From assembly GCA_016200125.1 (NCBI GenBank), contig JACQFK010000475.1, positions 1 through 12,712 of the forward strand: 12,712 bases of DNA, written 5' to 3'. Under the pieces are notes generated by a model. The model saw nothing but the letters and a program-made list of their open reading frames with translations. It had not been told where the DNA came from and did no database searches. The stretch is from Planctomycetota bacterium. Lineage in GTDB: Bacteria > Planctomycetota > MHYJ01 > JACPRB01. This document shows positions 5,328 through 12,712 of this stretch, one piece after another (position 1 is the first letter of the stretch; each line of letters begins with the position of its first letter). Both the position numbers and the translations under genes were made by a program.

Positions 5328-7841
5328 TTATCCGACGGTGATGGGGGCCGGCTGGACGTTCCAGATCTCCTTCGCGTACTCCATCGCGCAGCGGTCGCTC
5401 GAGAACTTGCCCATGCCGGAGGTGTTCAGGATCGACATCCGGGACCAGCGCTCGGGGTCGCGCCAGAGCTGGCCGACGCGGTCCTGGCAGGCCACGTAGG
5501 ACGCGAAGTCCTTCAGCACCAGGAACCAGTCGCCCTTGCTCAGCGAGTCGACGATGGGCCGGAAGCGTCCGGGCTCGTCGGGGCTGAAGAGGCTCCCGGC
5601 AATCATCTGCAGCGCCTGGGCCAGCGCGGGGGAGGCCTGGATCTCCCGCATCGGGTCGTAGCCGTGCTCGCGGACGAGCGCCACGTCCTCGGCGGTGAGG
5701 CCGAAGATGAAGATGTTCTCGTCCCCGACCTCCTCCTTGATCTCGATGTTCGCGCCGTCGAGGGTGCCGATCGTGAGCGCGCCGTTGAGCGCGAACTTCA
5801 TGTTGCCCGTGCCCGAGGCCTCCATCCCGGCGGTCGAGATCTGCTCGGAGAGGTCCGCCGCGGGGATGATCACCTCGGCCAGCGACACGCCGTAGTTCTC
5901 GAGGAAGACGACGCGGAGGCGGCCCTCCATCGAGGGGTCGCGGTTCACGACGTTGGAGACCCCGTTGATGAGCCGGATGATGAGCTTGGCCATCTCGTAA
6001 CCCGGGGCGGCCTTCCCGCCGAAGACGATCGTGCGCGGCGGGAGCGCGTCGCCCCCCGGCTCCTTCATCCGCCGGTAGAGGTCCACCACGCGGAGGATGT
6101 TCATCAACTGGCGCTTGTACTCGTGGATGCGCTTCACCTGGACGTCCATCATCGCGTCGGGCGAGACGCGGACGCCGGTCATGTGGTCGATGAGCGCCGC
6201 GAGCCGCTCCTTGTTCTTCCGCTTCACGCCCCGCCACTCCGCCCGGAAGGCCGCGTCCTCCGCCAGGGGCGCGAGCCGCCGGAGCTGGTCGAGCGAGGCG
6301 GGCCAGGAGGTGCCGATCCGGTCGGCGATCAGGCCCGAGAGGCCGGGGTTGCAGGACAGCAGCCAGCGCCGGGGCGTGATGCCGTTGGTCTTCGAGTTGA
6401 AGCGGCCGGGGAACATCTGGTCGAACTCCGGGAACAGCCGCTCGCGCAGCAGCCGCCAGTGGAGCTCCGACACGCCGTTCACCGAGTGGCTCCCCACCAC
6501 GGCCAGGTGGGCCATCCGGACCCACTTGTCCCGCCCCTCCTCGATGATCGACATCCGGCGCATCCGGTCCACGTCGCCCGGATACTTCTGCAGGACCTGC
6601 TGGAGGAAGCGGTGGTTGATGTCGTAGACCATCTCGAGGTGGCGCGGGAGGACGCGGCCGAAGAGGTCCACCGACCACTTCTCGAGCGCCTCGGGCATCA
6701 GCGTGTGGTTCGTGTAGCCGAAGACCCCCTGCGTCAGCCCCCAGGCCTTCTCCCAGGCCAGGCCCTCGACGTCCACCAGCAGCCGCATGAGCTCGAGGAC
6801 GGCCACCGCGGGGTGGGTGTCGTTGATCTGGATGGCCACCTTGTCGGGCAGCGCGTCGAAGGTCGCGTGGTTGCGGCGGTAGCGGCGGAGGATGTCCTGG
6901 AGCGAGGCGCTGGCGAGGAAATACTCCTGGCGCAGCCGGAGTTCCTGCCCCACCGCGACCTTGTCGTTGGGGTAGAGCACGCGGGTGATGTTCTCGCTGT
7001 ACATCGCGCGGTCGATCGACCGGATGTAGTCGCCCGAGTTGAAGTATTCGAGGTCGAAGAGGTCCGTCCCGTGGGCGGCCCAGAGGCGGAGGATGTTGAC
7101 CGTGTTGTTGCCGTAGCCGGGCACCGGCATGTCGCCGGGCACGGCCCACATCTCCTGCGTGTTGACCCACTCGCGCCGCGGACGCCCGTCCGGGAAGGCG
7201 CCCCAGGTCACGTTGCCGTACATCTTGATCGGATAGGTCGCCTCGGGCCGGTTGATCTCCCAAGGTGATCCGAGTCGGAGCCAGTAGTCGGGCTCCTCCG
7301 CCTGCGCGCCCTGGTGCAGCGTCTGGCGGAACATCCCGAACTCGTAGCGCAGCCCGTAGCCCATCGCCGGGATCTGCAGGGTGGCGAGCGCGTCCAGCAG
7401 GCAGGACGCGAGGCGGCCGAGACCGCCGTTGCCGAGCCCCGCGTCGGGCTCCACCTCGAAGAGCTCCGAGGCCGAGAAGCCGAGCTGGCGCATCGCCTCG
7501 GTGAACGATTCGGCGAGGCCGAGGTTGATGATGCTGTTGCGCAGCGAGCGGCCCGGGAGATACTCCATGGACAGGTAGTAGGCGCGCTTCACGTCGCGGT
7601 CGTGGTAGGTCTTCTGGGTCGAGATCCAGCGGTCGACGAGGCGGTCCCGGATCGCGGAGGCGGCGCTCCAGTACTGGTCGTGCAGGGTCGCGCCTTCCGG
7701 GTGCTTCGCGAGGGTGTACTTGAGGTGGTTGGAGATGGAGAGCGCGAGCGCCGTCGCGTCCATCCCCTTGTGGTAGTCGCTCTTCAGACGGCGGCCGGTC
7801 GTGTTGCCGGTGATCTTCTCGGGCTGCGCCTCGGGGGTCAT
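5328..7841 (-). CDS. glgP: Glycogen/alpha-glucan phosphorylase (GT35 family)
   Basis: An 837-residue cytoplasmic enzyme that releases glucose-1-phosphate from the non-reducing ends of glycogen or maltodextrin, using phosphate and a pyridoxal phosphate cofactor. The length is normal for the bacterial family. Diagnostic segments in order: AYYLSMEYLPGRSL (87-100), GLGNGGLGRLA (135-145), the INDTHP block (339-344), SHSVNGVSELH (451-461), NSKTNGITPRRW (482-493), RIHEYKRQ (571-578), FGGKAAPGY (607-615) and EASGTGNMKF (674-683), where Lys682 is the PLP lysine. No lesion is seen. The start at ATG 7841 is chosen because it follows GGAGAGG by 5 bases and overlaps the upstream stop as ATGA; Met27 is a weaker alternative. 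It is the last gene of a four-gene operon whose other members are peptidases, an unusual setting, since glgP usually lies with other glycogen genes or alone. An inverted repeat follows its TAA. Confidence 0.96.
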   Translation of the reverse strand: MTPEAQPEKITGNTTGRRLKSDYHKGMDATALALSISNHLKYTLAKHPEGATLHDQYWSAASAIRDRLVDRWISTQKTYHDRDVKRAYYLSMEYLPGRSLRNSIINLGLAESFTEAMRQLGFSASELFEVEPDAGLGNGGLGRLASCLLDALATLQIPAMGYGLRYEFGMFRQTLHQGAQAEEPDYWLRLGSPWEINRPEATYPIKMYGNVTWGAFPDGRPRREWVNTQEMWAVPGDMPVPGYGNNTVNILRLWAAHGTDLFDLEYFNSGDYIRSIDRAMYSENITRVLYPNDKVAVGQELRLRQEYFLASASLQDILRRYRRNHATFDALPDKVAIQINDTHPAVAVLELMRLLVDVEGLAWEKAWGLTQGVFGYTNHTLMPEALEKWSVDLFGRVLPRHLEMVYDINHRFLQQVLQKYPGDVDRMRRMSIIEEGRDKWVRMAHLAVVGSHSVNGVSELHWRLLRERLFPEFDQMFPGRFNSKTNGITPRRWLLSCNPGLSGLIADRIGTSWPASLDQLRRLAPLAEDAAFRAEWRGVKRKNKERLAALIDHMTGVRVSPDAMMDVQVKRIHEYKRQLMNILRVVDLYRRMKEPGGDALPPRTIVFGGKAAPGYEMAKLIIRLINGVSNVVNRDPSMEGRLRVVFLENYGVSLAEVIIPAADLSEQISTAGMEASGTGNMKFALNGALTIGTLDGANIEIKEEVGDENIFIFGLTAEDVALVREHGYDPMREIQASPALAQALQMIAGSLFSPDEPGRFRPIVDSLSKGDWFLVLKDFASYVACQDRVGQLWRDPERWSRMSILNTSGMGKFSSDRCAMEYAKEIWNVQPAPITVG

Positions 7842-9367
7842 TTCATCCTCTCCAGGGTGAAGGGGTCGGCCAGCGGCACGGAGACGACCTCCCCCAGGTC
7901 CGCCAGCTTGACCGGGTGGACGCCGTCTCCGGCCTGGATCGCCGCGATGTTGCCCACGACCACCCACGCGAACTTCTCCGGATGGAGCTGCTCCCGCGCG
8001 ACGCGGCGGATGTCCTCCGGCGTGAGCTTCGCGATCTTCTCGCGGTAGGTCGAGTAGTAGTCCTTCGGCAGGCCCAGCAGCTCCGCCTGGGCGTAGGTCC
8101 CGGCGATTTGCATCTTCGTCGAGAAGAAGAGGCCCGGGAAGGCGTCGAGGTAGAACTGCTGCGCCGCCTTCAGCTCCTCGGCCGTCACGCCTTCCGTGCG
8201 GATCTTCTGGATCTCCTCGAGGCAGAGCTTTCCGGCGTAGGCGCAGGACTCGTTCTTCGACTGGAACACGATCCGGAACGGGAAGGGGTAGACCAGTCCC
8301 GGCCGCAGGTCGCTGCGGACGTCGTAGGCCAGGCCCTCCTGGGTTCGGACGCGCTGCATGAGGTGCGAGCTGAAGCCGCCCGCGCCGAGGATGTAGCTCA
8401 TGACGCGGATCGCCTGGACGTCCGGGTGGTGGATGTCGACGCCGCGGTGGCCGAAGGTGACCCGGCCCTGCGTGATATTCTTCCCTTCCTTGTTGAAGCA
8501 GTAGATCGAAGGCTTCGGCTCGTGCGTCGGCTTCGGCGCGGTCACCGGGCCGACGACGGCGGGCGCCGCGGGCCACTCCTTGAACGCCGCCTCCAGCTTC
8601 GCGACCAGCTCGGCCTTCCGGAAGGCCCCGGCCGCCGAGACGATGAAGCGCGAGGGGCGGATCCACGAGGCATGGAAGGCCTTGAGGTCCTCCCGCGTGA
8701 TCGACTCGATCGAGGCCTTCGTCGCGATCCGGTTGATCGGATAGTCGGCGCCGTAGAAGAGCAGGTTGGCCTCGCGCGCCTCGATGGACGAGGTGCGGTC
8801 GTTGCGCGACTTGAGGCCGTCCAGCGTCTGCGCCTTGAGCGTGTCGAGCTTGTCCTGCCGGAACAGCGGGTTCCGGAGGAGGTCCATCAGGATCACGAGC
8901 CCCTTGTCCAGGTCCTTCGAGAGGATGGAGAGGGTGGCGGAGCCGCTCACGTCCTCCACGCCGATCGCCACGTTGGCGGCGAGGAAGTCGATCTCCTCGT
9001 CGACCGCGTTGGGATCGCGCGTGGTCGTGCCGCCGGTGCGGAGGAGATCCGCCGTCAGATCGGCCAGCCCGGCCTTCCCGGCCGGCTCGTCGAAGGAGCC
9101 GCCGCGGATGGAGATCCTCAGGTCCACGATGGGCAGGGAGGGGTCCTCGATCAGGTACGCGGGCGTCCCCGTGGACAGCAGCGTCCGCAGGGCCGCCGCG
9201 TCGGGGACCTCAAACCTGAGCGACGGATACTTCAGCTGGTCCGGGTGGCCCGGGATGTCCGACCGGACCGCGACCGGCGCGGGGCCGGCCGCGGAACCCT
9301 GCGGCGCCGGGCCGGAGCAGCCGGCGAGGCCGAGGACCAGGAGCGAGGCCGCCTGCAGGGGTCTCAT
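7838..9367 (-). CDS. M16-family peptidase subunit lacking the zinc motif, predicted lipoprotein
   Basis: A 509-residue M16B (pitrilysin/MPP-like) protein. It starts with MRPLQAASLLVLGLAGC, a lipoprotein signal with lipobox LAGC at 14-17, so mature Cys17 should be lipidated and the protein membrane-anchored outside the cytoplasm. Both halves of the fold are recognisable: N-terminal domain about 50-265 and C-terminal domain about 285-475. Where active members have HxxEH, this one has D103, A106 and D107 within GLADLTAD, so it cannot bind zinc there. It does carry the substrate-handling Arg/Tyr signature (RVRTQEGLAY, 339-348). In known bacterial heterodimeric M16B enzymes one subunit supplies the zinc site and the other the R/Y pair, and the gene just upstream supplies the zinc site here. 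The stop overlaps the glgP start by 4 bp (ATGA). The start at ATG 9367 is supported by AAGGAG with 5-base spacing. Confidence 0.9.
   Translation of the reverse strand: MRPLQAASLLVLGLAGCSGPAPQGSAAGPAPVAVRSDIPGHPDQLKYPSLRFEVPDAAALRTLLSTGTPAYLIEDPSLPIVDLRISIRGGSFDEPAGKAGLADLTADLLRTGGTTTRDPNAVDEEIDFLAANVAIGVEDVSGSATLSILSKDLDKGLVILMDLLRNPLFRQDKLDTLKAQTLDGLKSRNDRTSSIEAREANLLFYGADYPINRIATKASIESITREDLKAFHASWIRPSRFIVSAAGAFRKAELVAKLEAAFKEWPAAPAVVGPVTAPKPTHEPKPSIYCFNKEGKNITQGRVTFGHRGVDIHHPDVQAIRVMSYILGAGGFSSHLMQRVRTQEGLAYDVRSDLRPGLVYPFPFRIVFQSKNESCAYAGKLCLEEIQKIRTEGVTAEELKAAQQFYLDAFPGLFFSTKMQIAGTYAQAELLGLPKDYYSTYREKIAKLTPEDIRRVAREQLHPEKFAWVVVGNIAAIQAGDGVHPVKLADLGEVVSVPLADPFTLERMK
7847..7853 (-). promoter_or_regulatory. 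Ribosome binding site of glgP
   Basis: GGAGAGG on the complement, 5 bases before ATG 7841. It lies inside the last codons of the M16 lipoprotein gene and decides the glgP start. Confidence 0.75.
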
Positions 9368-10869
9368 TTCTTCTCCTTCCGCCGGACGACCAGGACGTTC
9401 CGGCCCGTGGGCTTGAGGTACTGTTCCGCGACCCGCTTGACGTCGGCCGCGGTGACGGTCTCCAGCGACTTCGCGTAGGCGAAGAAGTCCTTGTAGCTGC
9501 CCACGACCTCGAAGTAGCCGAGCTGCTGCGTGATGCCGTTGTTGGTCTTCAGGCCCCGGACGAGGTCGGCCATCTGCTGGTTGCGCACCTTCTCGAGCTC
9601 GCGCTCCGTGATGCCGTTCTTGCGGACGTCCTCCACGATGGCCAGGAGCGCCTTCTCGAGCTCGCGGAGGTCGACGCCCTCCCGGGGCGAGACGCCGACG
9701 TTGAGGACGCCGCCGTACTTGAGCGACCAGAAGTAGCTCTGGGCGTCCAGCGCGAGCTTCTTGTCCTCGACCAGGGGGCGGAAGAGGCGCCCGCTGCGGC
9801 CCGAGAAGACGGACATGAGCAGGTCGCAGGCCGCGGAGTCCTTGTGGACCGCCGAGGGCCCGTGCCACTGGATCGTCAGGTCGTCCTTCGCGTCCGCCTC
9901 GGTCTCCAGGCGCCGCTCGGCGGGCTGCTCGGGCTCCTGGGTCACGATCGCGTCGCGCTCGCCCGGGAAGCGCTTGAGGCGGCCGAAGTAGCGGCGGCAG
10001 AGTTCCTTGAGGTCGGCGGGCTTGACGTCGCCCACGAAGATGGCCGTGCAGTTCTGCGGCGAGTAGTGGGTGTCGTAGTAGCGCTGGGCGTCGGCCGTCG
10101 TGTACTGGTCGATGTCGCTCATCCAGCCGAGCACCGGCCAGGTGTAGGGATGGGCCTGCCAGAACATCGACCAGTAGGCCTCGTGGACCAGGCCGGTCGG
10201 CGTCGAGTCGGTCCTCATCCGGCGCTCTTCCTTCACGACGTCGCGCTCGGGATAGAAGCTGCGGAAGACCGGCTTGAGGAAGCGGTCGCTCTCCAGCCAG
10301 CAGAAGAGCTCGACCTTGTTGGCCGGCAGCTCGACGAAGTAGTTCGTCCGGTCGTAGGAGGTCGTCGCATTGAGCCCGGTGCCGCCGTTGGCCTGGAAGA
10401 TCTTGGAGAGATGCTCGGGGATGATGATCTTCTTCTGCTCCTCGACGAAGCCCTCGTACTCCTTCCAGAGCGCCTTGAAGCGCTCCTCGTCGCCCGCCGG
10501 AGGCTCGACGCCGCGGCGCTTCGCCTCGAGCCGACCCAGCTTGATCTCGCGGATCTTGCCCATGGCCGACTCGATCTTCGCGTTGAGCTCGGCGTCCTTC
10601 TTCGCGTCGGTCGTGCCGATCACGTCCGTCCCCATGAACATCATGTGCTCGAAGAAGTGGGAGAGGCCGGTGACCCCGGTCCGCTCGTTCACGGAGCCGA
10701 CGCGCCACCAGAGGGAGCAGAACACGCGGGGCACCTCGTGGCGCTCCACGATCAGGACCCGCATCCCGTTGTCGAGGGTGAACTCCTCGACCGGGAGCTG
10801 GAAGCCGGACGCTTTGTCCTGGGCGAGGGCCGGAAGGGTCAGCAGCAATCCGAGGATCAGCGCTCTCAT
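9364..10869 (-). CDS. M16-family zinc metallopeptidase, catalytic subunit, secreted
   Basis: A 501-residue M16B peptidase. The leader MRALILGLLLTLPALAQ is a typical signal peptide with a likely cut after ALA (16), placing the enzyme in the periplasm or outside. The inverted zinc motif is intact: HFFEH at 71-75 (His71, catalytic Glu74, His75), and the distal zinc ligand is probably Glu214 in ERDVVKEERRM. The distance between them is about 140 residues rather than the usual 75 or so, because of a charged helical insert (about 86-158) rich in Lys and Glu just before GGTGLNATTSYDRTNY. The C-terminal half lacks a clear R/Y motif, which sits in the adjoining subunit instead. The expected role is degradation of peptides of moderate size. 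The start is set at ATG 10869 rather than further upstream because of the signal peptide, GGGAG at 8-base spacing and the ATGA overlap with the S9 gene. Confidence 0.93.
   Translation of the reverse strand: MRALILGLLLTLPALAQDKASGFQLPVEEFTLDNGMRVLIVERHEVPRVFCSLWWRVGSVNERTGVTGLSHFFEHMMFMGTDVIGTTDAKKDAELNAKIESAMGKIREIKLGRLEAKRRGVEPPAGDEERFKALWKEYEGFVEEQKKIIIPEHLSKIFQANGGTGLNATTSYDRTNYFVELPANKVELFCWLESDRFLKPVFRSFYPERDVVKEERRMRTDSTPTGLVHEAYWSMFWQAHPYTWPVLGWMSDIDQYTTADAQRYYDTHYSPQNCTAIFVGDVKPADLKELCRRYFGRLKRFPGERDAIVTQEPEQPAERRLETEADAKDDLTIQWHGPSAVHKDSAACDLLMSVFSGRSGRLFRPLVEDKKLALDAQSYFWSLKYGGVLNVGVSPREGVDLRELEKALLAIVEDVRKNGITERELEKVRNQQMADLVRGLKTNNGITQQLGYFEVVGSYKDFFAYAKSLETVTAADVKRVAEQYLKPTGRNVLVVRRKEKK
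9373..9378 (-). promoter_or_regulatory. Ribosome binding site of the M16 lipoprotein gene
   Basis: AAGGAG on the complement, a full consensus core, 5 bases before ATG 9367. It lies in the Arg/Lys-coding tail of the upstream M16 gene. Confidence 0.8.
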
Positions 10870-12712
10870 AGCTTCGTCTCCCACCAGCGGAGGATGACTT
10901 CCAGGCGCGCGAGGCGCCGGTCGGGGCGCCCCGTGCGCGACAGGTCGTGGCACTCCTCGGGGAAGCGGACGAACTCCACGTCCCGCTTGAGCGCCTTGAG
11001 CATGCCGTACAGCTGCTCCGCCTGCTCCATCGGGCAGCGCAGGTCGTTCTCGCTGTGGAGGATCAGGAGCGGCGTCTTCATGTTCTTCACGTAGGTGATC
11101 GGCGACATCTTCGCGTAGGCCTCCGGGCGGTCAAAGGCGTGGCCGCCGAACTCGCGGTAGTCCTCGAAGCCGATGTCGCTCGTTCCGTAGAAGGAGAACA
11201 GGTTGCTGAGCGACCGCTCGGTGATCGCCGCCTTGAAGCGGTCGCTGTGGCCGATGATCCAGTTCGTCATGTAGCCGCCGTAGGAGCCGCCGCAGACGCC
11301 CGTCCTCGCGGGGTCGACGAAGGGGAGCTTCAAGGCCGCGTCGGCGGCCGTCATCAGGTCCTTGGCGTCGAGATTCCCCCAGTCGGCCGTGATGGCGTCG
11401 GCGAACTTCTCGCCGTAGCCCTGCGACCCGCGGGGGTTCACGGCCAGGACGACGTAGCCCTTGGCCGCCAGCACCTGGAACTCGTGGAAGAAGGCGTTGC
11501 CGTACATCGCGCGCGGGCCGCCGTGGATCGACAGGATCAGCGGGTACTTGCGGTCGGGCGCGATCACCGGCGGCTTGATGAGCCAGCCCTGGACGCCGGC
11601 GGAGTCAAAGGCCTCGGGGGGCGAGAGCCGGAGCCCCTCGAAGAGGCCGCGGTTCACCGAGGTCCGGCGGCCCAGCTCGCCGCCCACGGAGTAGGTGTAG
11701 ACGTCGCCGATGTTGAGCGGGTCGCTGATCAGCAGCGCGAACTTCCCCTTCACGGCCGTGAACTGGATGACCTCCCGCGCCCCGTCGGTCAGACGCTCGG
11801 GGGCGCCGCCTCCGGAGGCGACGCGGTGCAGGTGGCAGGAGCCGGAATCGCTCGCGATGAAGAAGAGCTCGCGACCGTCGGCGCTCCAGACCGGCTTCTG
11901 CCCGGCGCCGTGCAGCGACTTCGTGTCGGTGATCACGAGGTCCTCGCAGGAGCGGTCGAAGCCCGGCATCAGATCGCGCGCGGGCTGGGCCCCGCCGGCG
12001 GGGACGGTCCAGACGTGGAGGTTCTTCACGCCCCAGGCGCCCTTGGGCTGATCGTGCCCGAGGAAGGCGATCTGCTTCCCGTCGGGCGACCACTGGGGCT
12101 GGAAGGCGGGCCCCGCCGGCTTCGGCAGCCGCCGCGGCTCGCCGCCGCCCGCGGCGACGACCCAGACGTCCGTCTCGTCGAGGCGGTAGTCGGCGTCGGG
12201 ATGGCGGTTGGAGACGAAGGCGATCCAGAGGCCGTCGGGCGACCAGGCCGGTTCGCCGTCGTCCCACTCGCCCTCGGTCAGCTGCACGGTCCGCCGCTCG
12301 CCCACCCAGACGAGGTGGAGGTGGTCCCGCTCGCGGTCGAGCAGGCCGGTCCCCTCCTCCTTGTAGTGGAGGCGCGTGATGTGGCGGAGCGTGGGCTGCT
12401 TCTTCTCCCGGCGGATCGCCGGGTCGGCGTCCTTGTGGTAGACGATCGCCAGGCGGGTCGCGTCGGGCGACCATTCGAGCGCCGTGATCTTGCCGGCCGG
12501 CAGCGAGGTGAGGGGTGCCGGCTCGCCGCCGGAGATCGACATCAGCCAGACCTGGCTCTCCTCGTCCTTCGTCCGGACGAAGGCGATTTTCCGGCCGTCG
12601 GGCGACCAGCGCGGGAGGGAGTCGCTGACCCGTCCGAGGGTGAAGGGCTCGTCGTCGACCCAGAGGTGCTGGGCGTACTTGTCGCCGTCGACGACCTTGA
12701 CGGTGAAGAGGA
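10866..12712 (-). CDS. S9-family (prolyl oligopeptidase/acylaminoacyl-peptidase type) serine peptidase, N-terminus outside window
   Basis: The frame is open to the right edge and 614 residues are visible, counted from the codon at 12710. The N-terminal part is a beta-propeller built of repeated WSPDG blades (WSPDGRKIAFV, WSPDATRLAIVY, WSPDGLWIAFV, WSPDGKQIAFL, WSADGRELFFI), the TolB-like type that gates access to the active site. The C-terminal alpha/beta-hydrolase has the oxyanion region HGGPRAMYGN, the nucleophile Ser476 in GGSYGGYM, Asp556 in SENDLRCP and His588 in EECHDLS, so the triad is complete. These enzymes cut short peptides or remove acylated N-terminal residues. The sequence resembles the S9C group most. 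Any signal peptide lies outside the window. The stop overlaps the start of the M16 peptidase gene as ATGA, making this the first visible gene of the operon. Confidence 0.94.
   Translation of the reverse strand, partial: LFTVKVVDGDKYAQHLWVDDEPFTLGRVSDSLPRWSPDGRKIAFVRTKDEESQVWLMSISGGEPAPLTSLPAGKITALEWSPDATRLAIVYHKDADPAIRREKKQPTLRHITRLHYKEEGTGLLDRERDHLHLVWVGERRTVQLTEGEWDDGEPAWSPDGLWIAFVSNRHPDADYRLDETDVWVVAAGGGEPRRLPKPAGPAFQPQWSPDGKQIAFLGHDQPKGAWGVKNLHVWTVPAGGAQPARDLMPGFDRSCEDLVITDTKSLHGAGQKPVWSADGRELFFIASDSGSCHLHRVASGGGAPERLTDGAREVIQFTAVKGKFALLISDPLNIGDVYTYSVGGELGRRTSVNRGLFEGLRLSPPEAFDSAGVQGWLIKPPVIAPDRKYPLILSIHGGPRAMYGNAFFHEFQVLAAKGYVVLAVNPRGSQGYGEKFADAITADWGNLDAKDLMTAADAALKLPFVDPARTGVCGGSYGGYMTNWIIGHSDRFKAAITERSLSNLFSFYGTSDIGFEDYREFGGHAFDRPEAYAKMSPITYVKNMKTPLLILHSENDLRCPMEQAEQLYGMLKALKRDVEFVRFPEECHDLSRTGRPDRRLARLEVILRWWETKL
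10878..10882 (-). promoter_or_regulatory. Ribosome binding site of the catalytic M16 gene
   Basis: GGGAG on the complement, 8 bases before ATG 10869. It lies within the end of the S9 peptidase gene and supports the start at the signal peptide Met rather than at the upstream ATG at 10953. Confidence 0.65.

Noticed and set aside
3906..7268. Plus-strand open frame of 1120 codons antisense to the orphan and glgP genes
   Set aside because: Composition is Arg/Leu/Gly/Asp-rich with no domains, and it spans two well-supported minus-strand genes and their gap. It is a by-product of high GC at third positions.
7842..8666. N-terminal extension of glycogen phosphorylase by 275 codons
   Set aside because: The extension overlaps the M16 lipoprotein gene, is low-complexity, and bypasses a good Shine-Dalgarno and ATGA overlap at 7841.
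9368..10708. N-terminal extension of the M16 lipoprotein by 447 codons
   Set aside because: It lies over the catalytic M16 gene in a different frame; the lipoprotein signal and AAGGAG fix the start at 9367.

Overview
The window is high-GC bacterial DNA and almost entirely coding. I see seven protein genes, of which the first and last are cut by the window edges. I see no RNA genes, mobile elements or CRISPR arrays. An ECF sigma factor, a membrane Ser/Thr kinase of the Hanks type with an extracytoplasmic C-terminal half, a LamG/FN3 surface protein with a Cys-containing C-terminal anchor, and a coupled pair of M16 peptidases together suggest a large-genome, signalling-rich, didermic lineage. 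Planctomycetota, Myxococcota and Acidobacteriota are candidates. The phylum cannot be fixed from the sequence alone.

Left part (1-3752): an ECF sigma factor gene runs leftward off the window edge (1-376). It is divergent from a rightward LamG-FN3 surface protein gene (403-1701). The short gap holds a palindromic CTATAG that can serve as a -10 element in both directions. Forty-one bases later comes a transmembrane Ser/Thr kinase (1743-3752) with its own promoter, TTGCGG-18 bp-TATAAT. The TATAAT ends only 8 bases before the ATG.

Middle (3744-5327): a leftward gene for a 479-residue exported helical protein of unknown function converges on the kinase gene, and the two overlap by 9 bp at their stop codons. 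It is preceded by a CATAAT box 6 bases from its ATG. A 144-bp intergenic stretch follows, with a nested inverted repeat.

Right part (5328-12712): a compact leftward operon, in transcription order an S9 peptidase (5' end outside the window), a catalytic M16 zinc peptidase, an M16 homologue without the zinc motif (a predicted lipoprotein), and glycogen phosphorylase. All three junctions are 4-base ATGA overlaps, and each downstream start has a purine-rich Shine-Dalgarno. The operon combines envelope peptide degradation with glycogen breakdown, which suggests a shared nutrient or starvation role (inference).

The most unusual aspects are: promoter-proximal genes whose -10 boxes sit almost on the start codon with no Shine-Dalgarno, pointing to leaderless or near-leaderless transcripts, against strong Shine-Dalgarno sites inside the operon; a duplicated GGDTIK motif in the kinase N-terminus; the Cys-Gly-Cys C-terminal anchor; and the split M16 pair. 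I did not find evidence for a wholly new multi-gene system.
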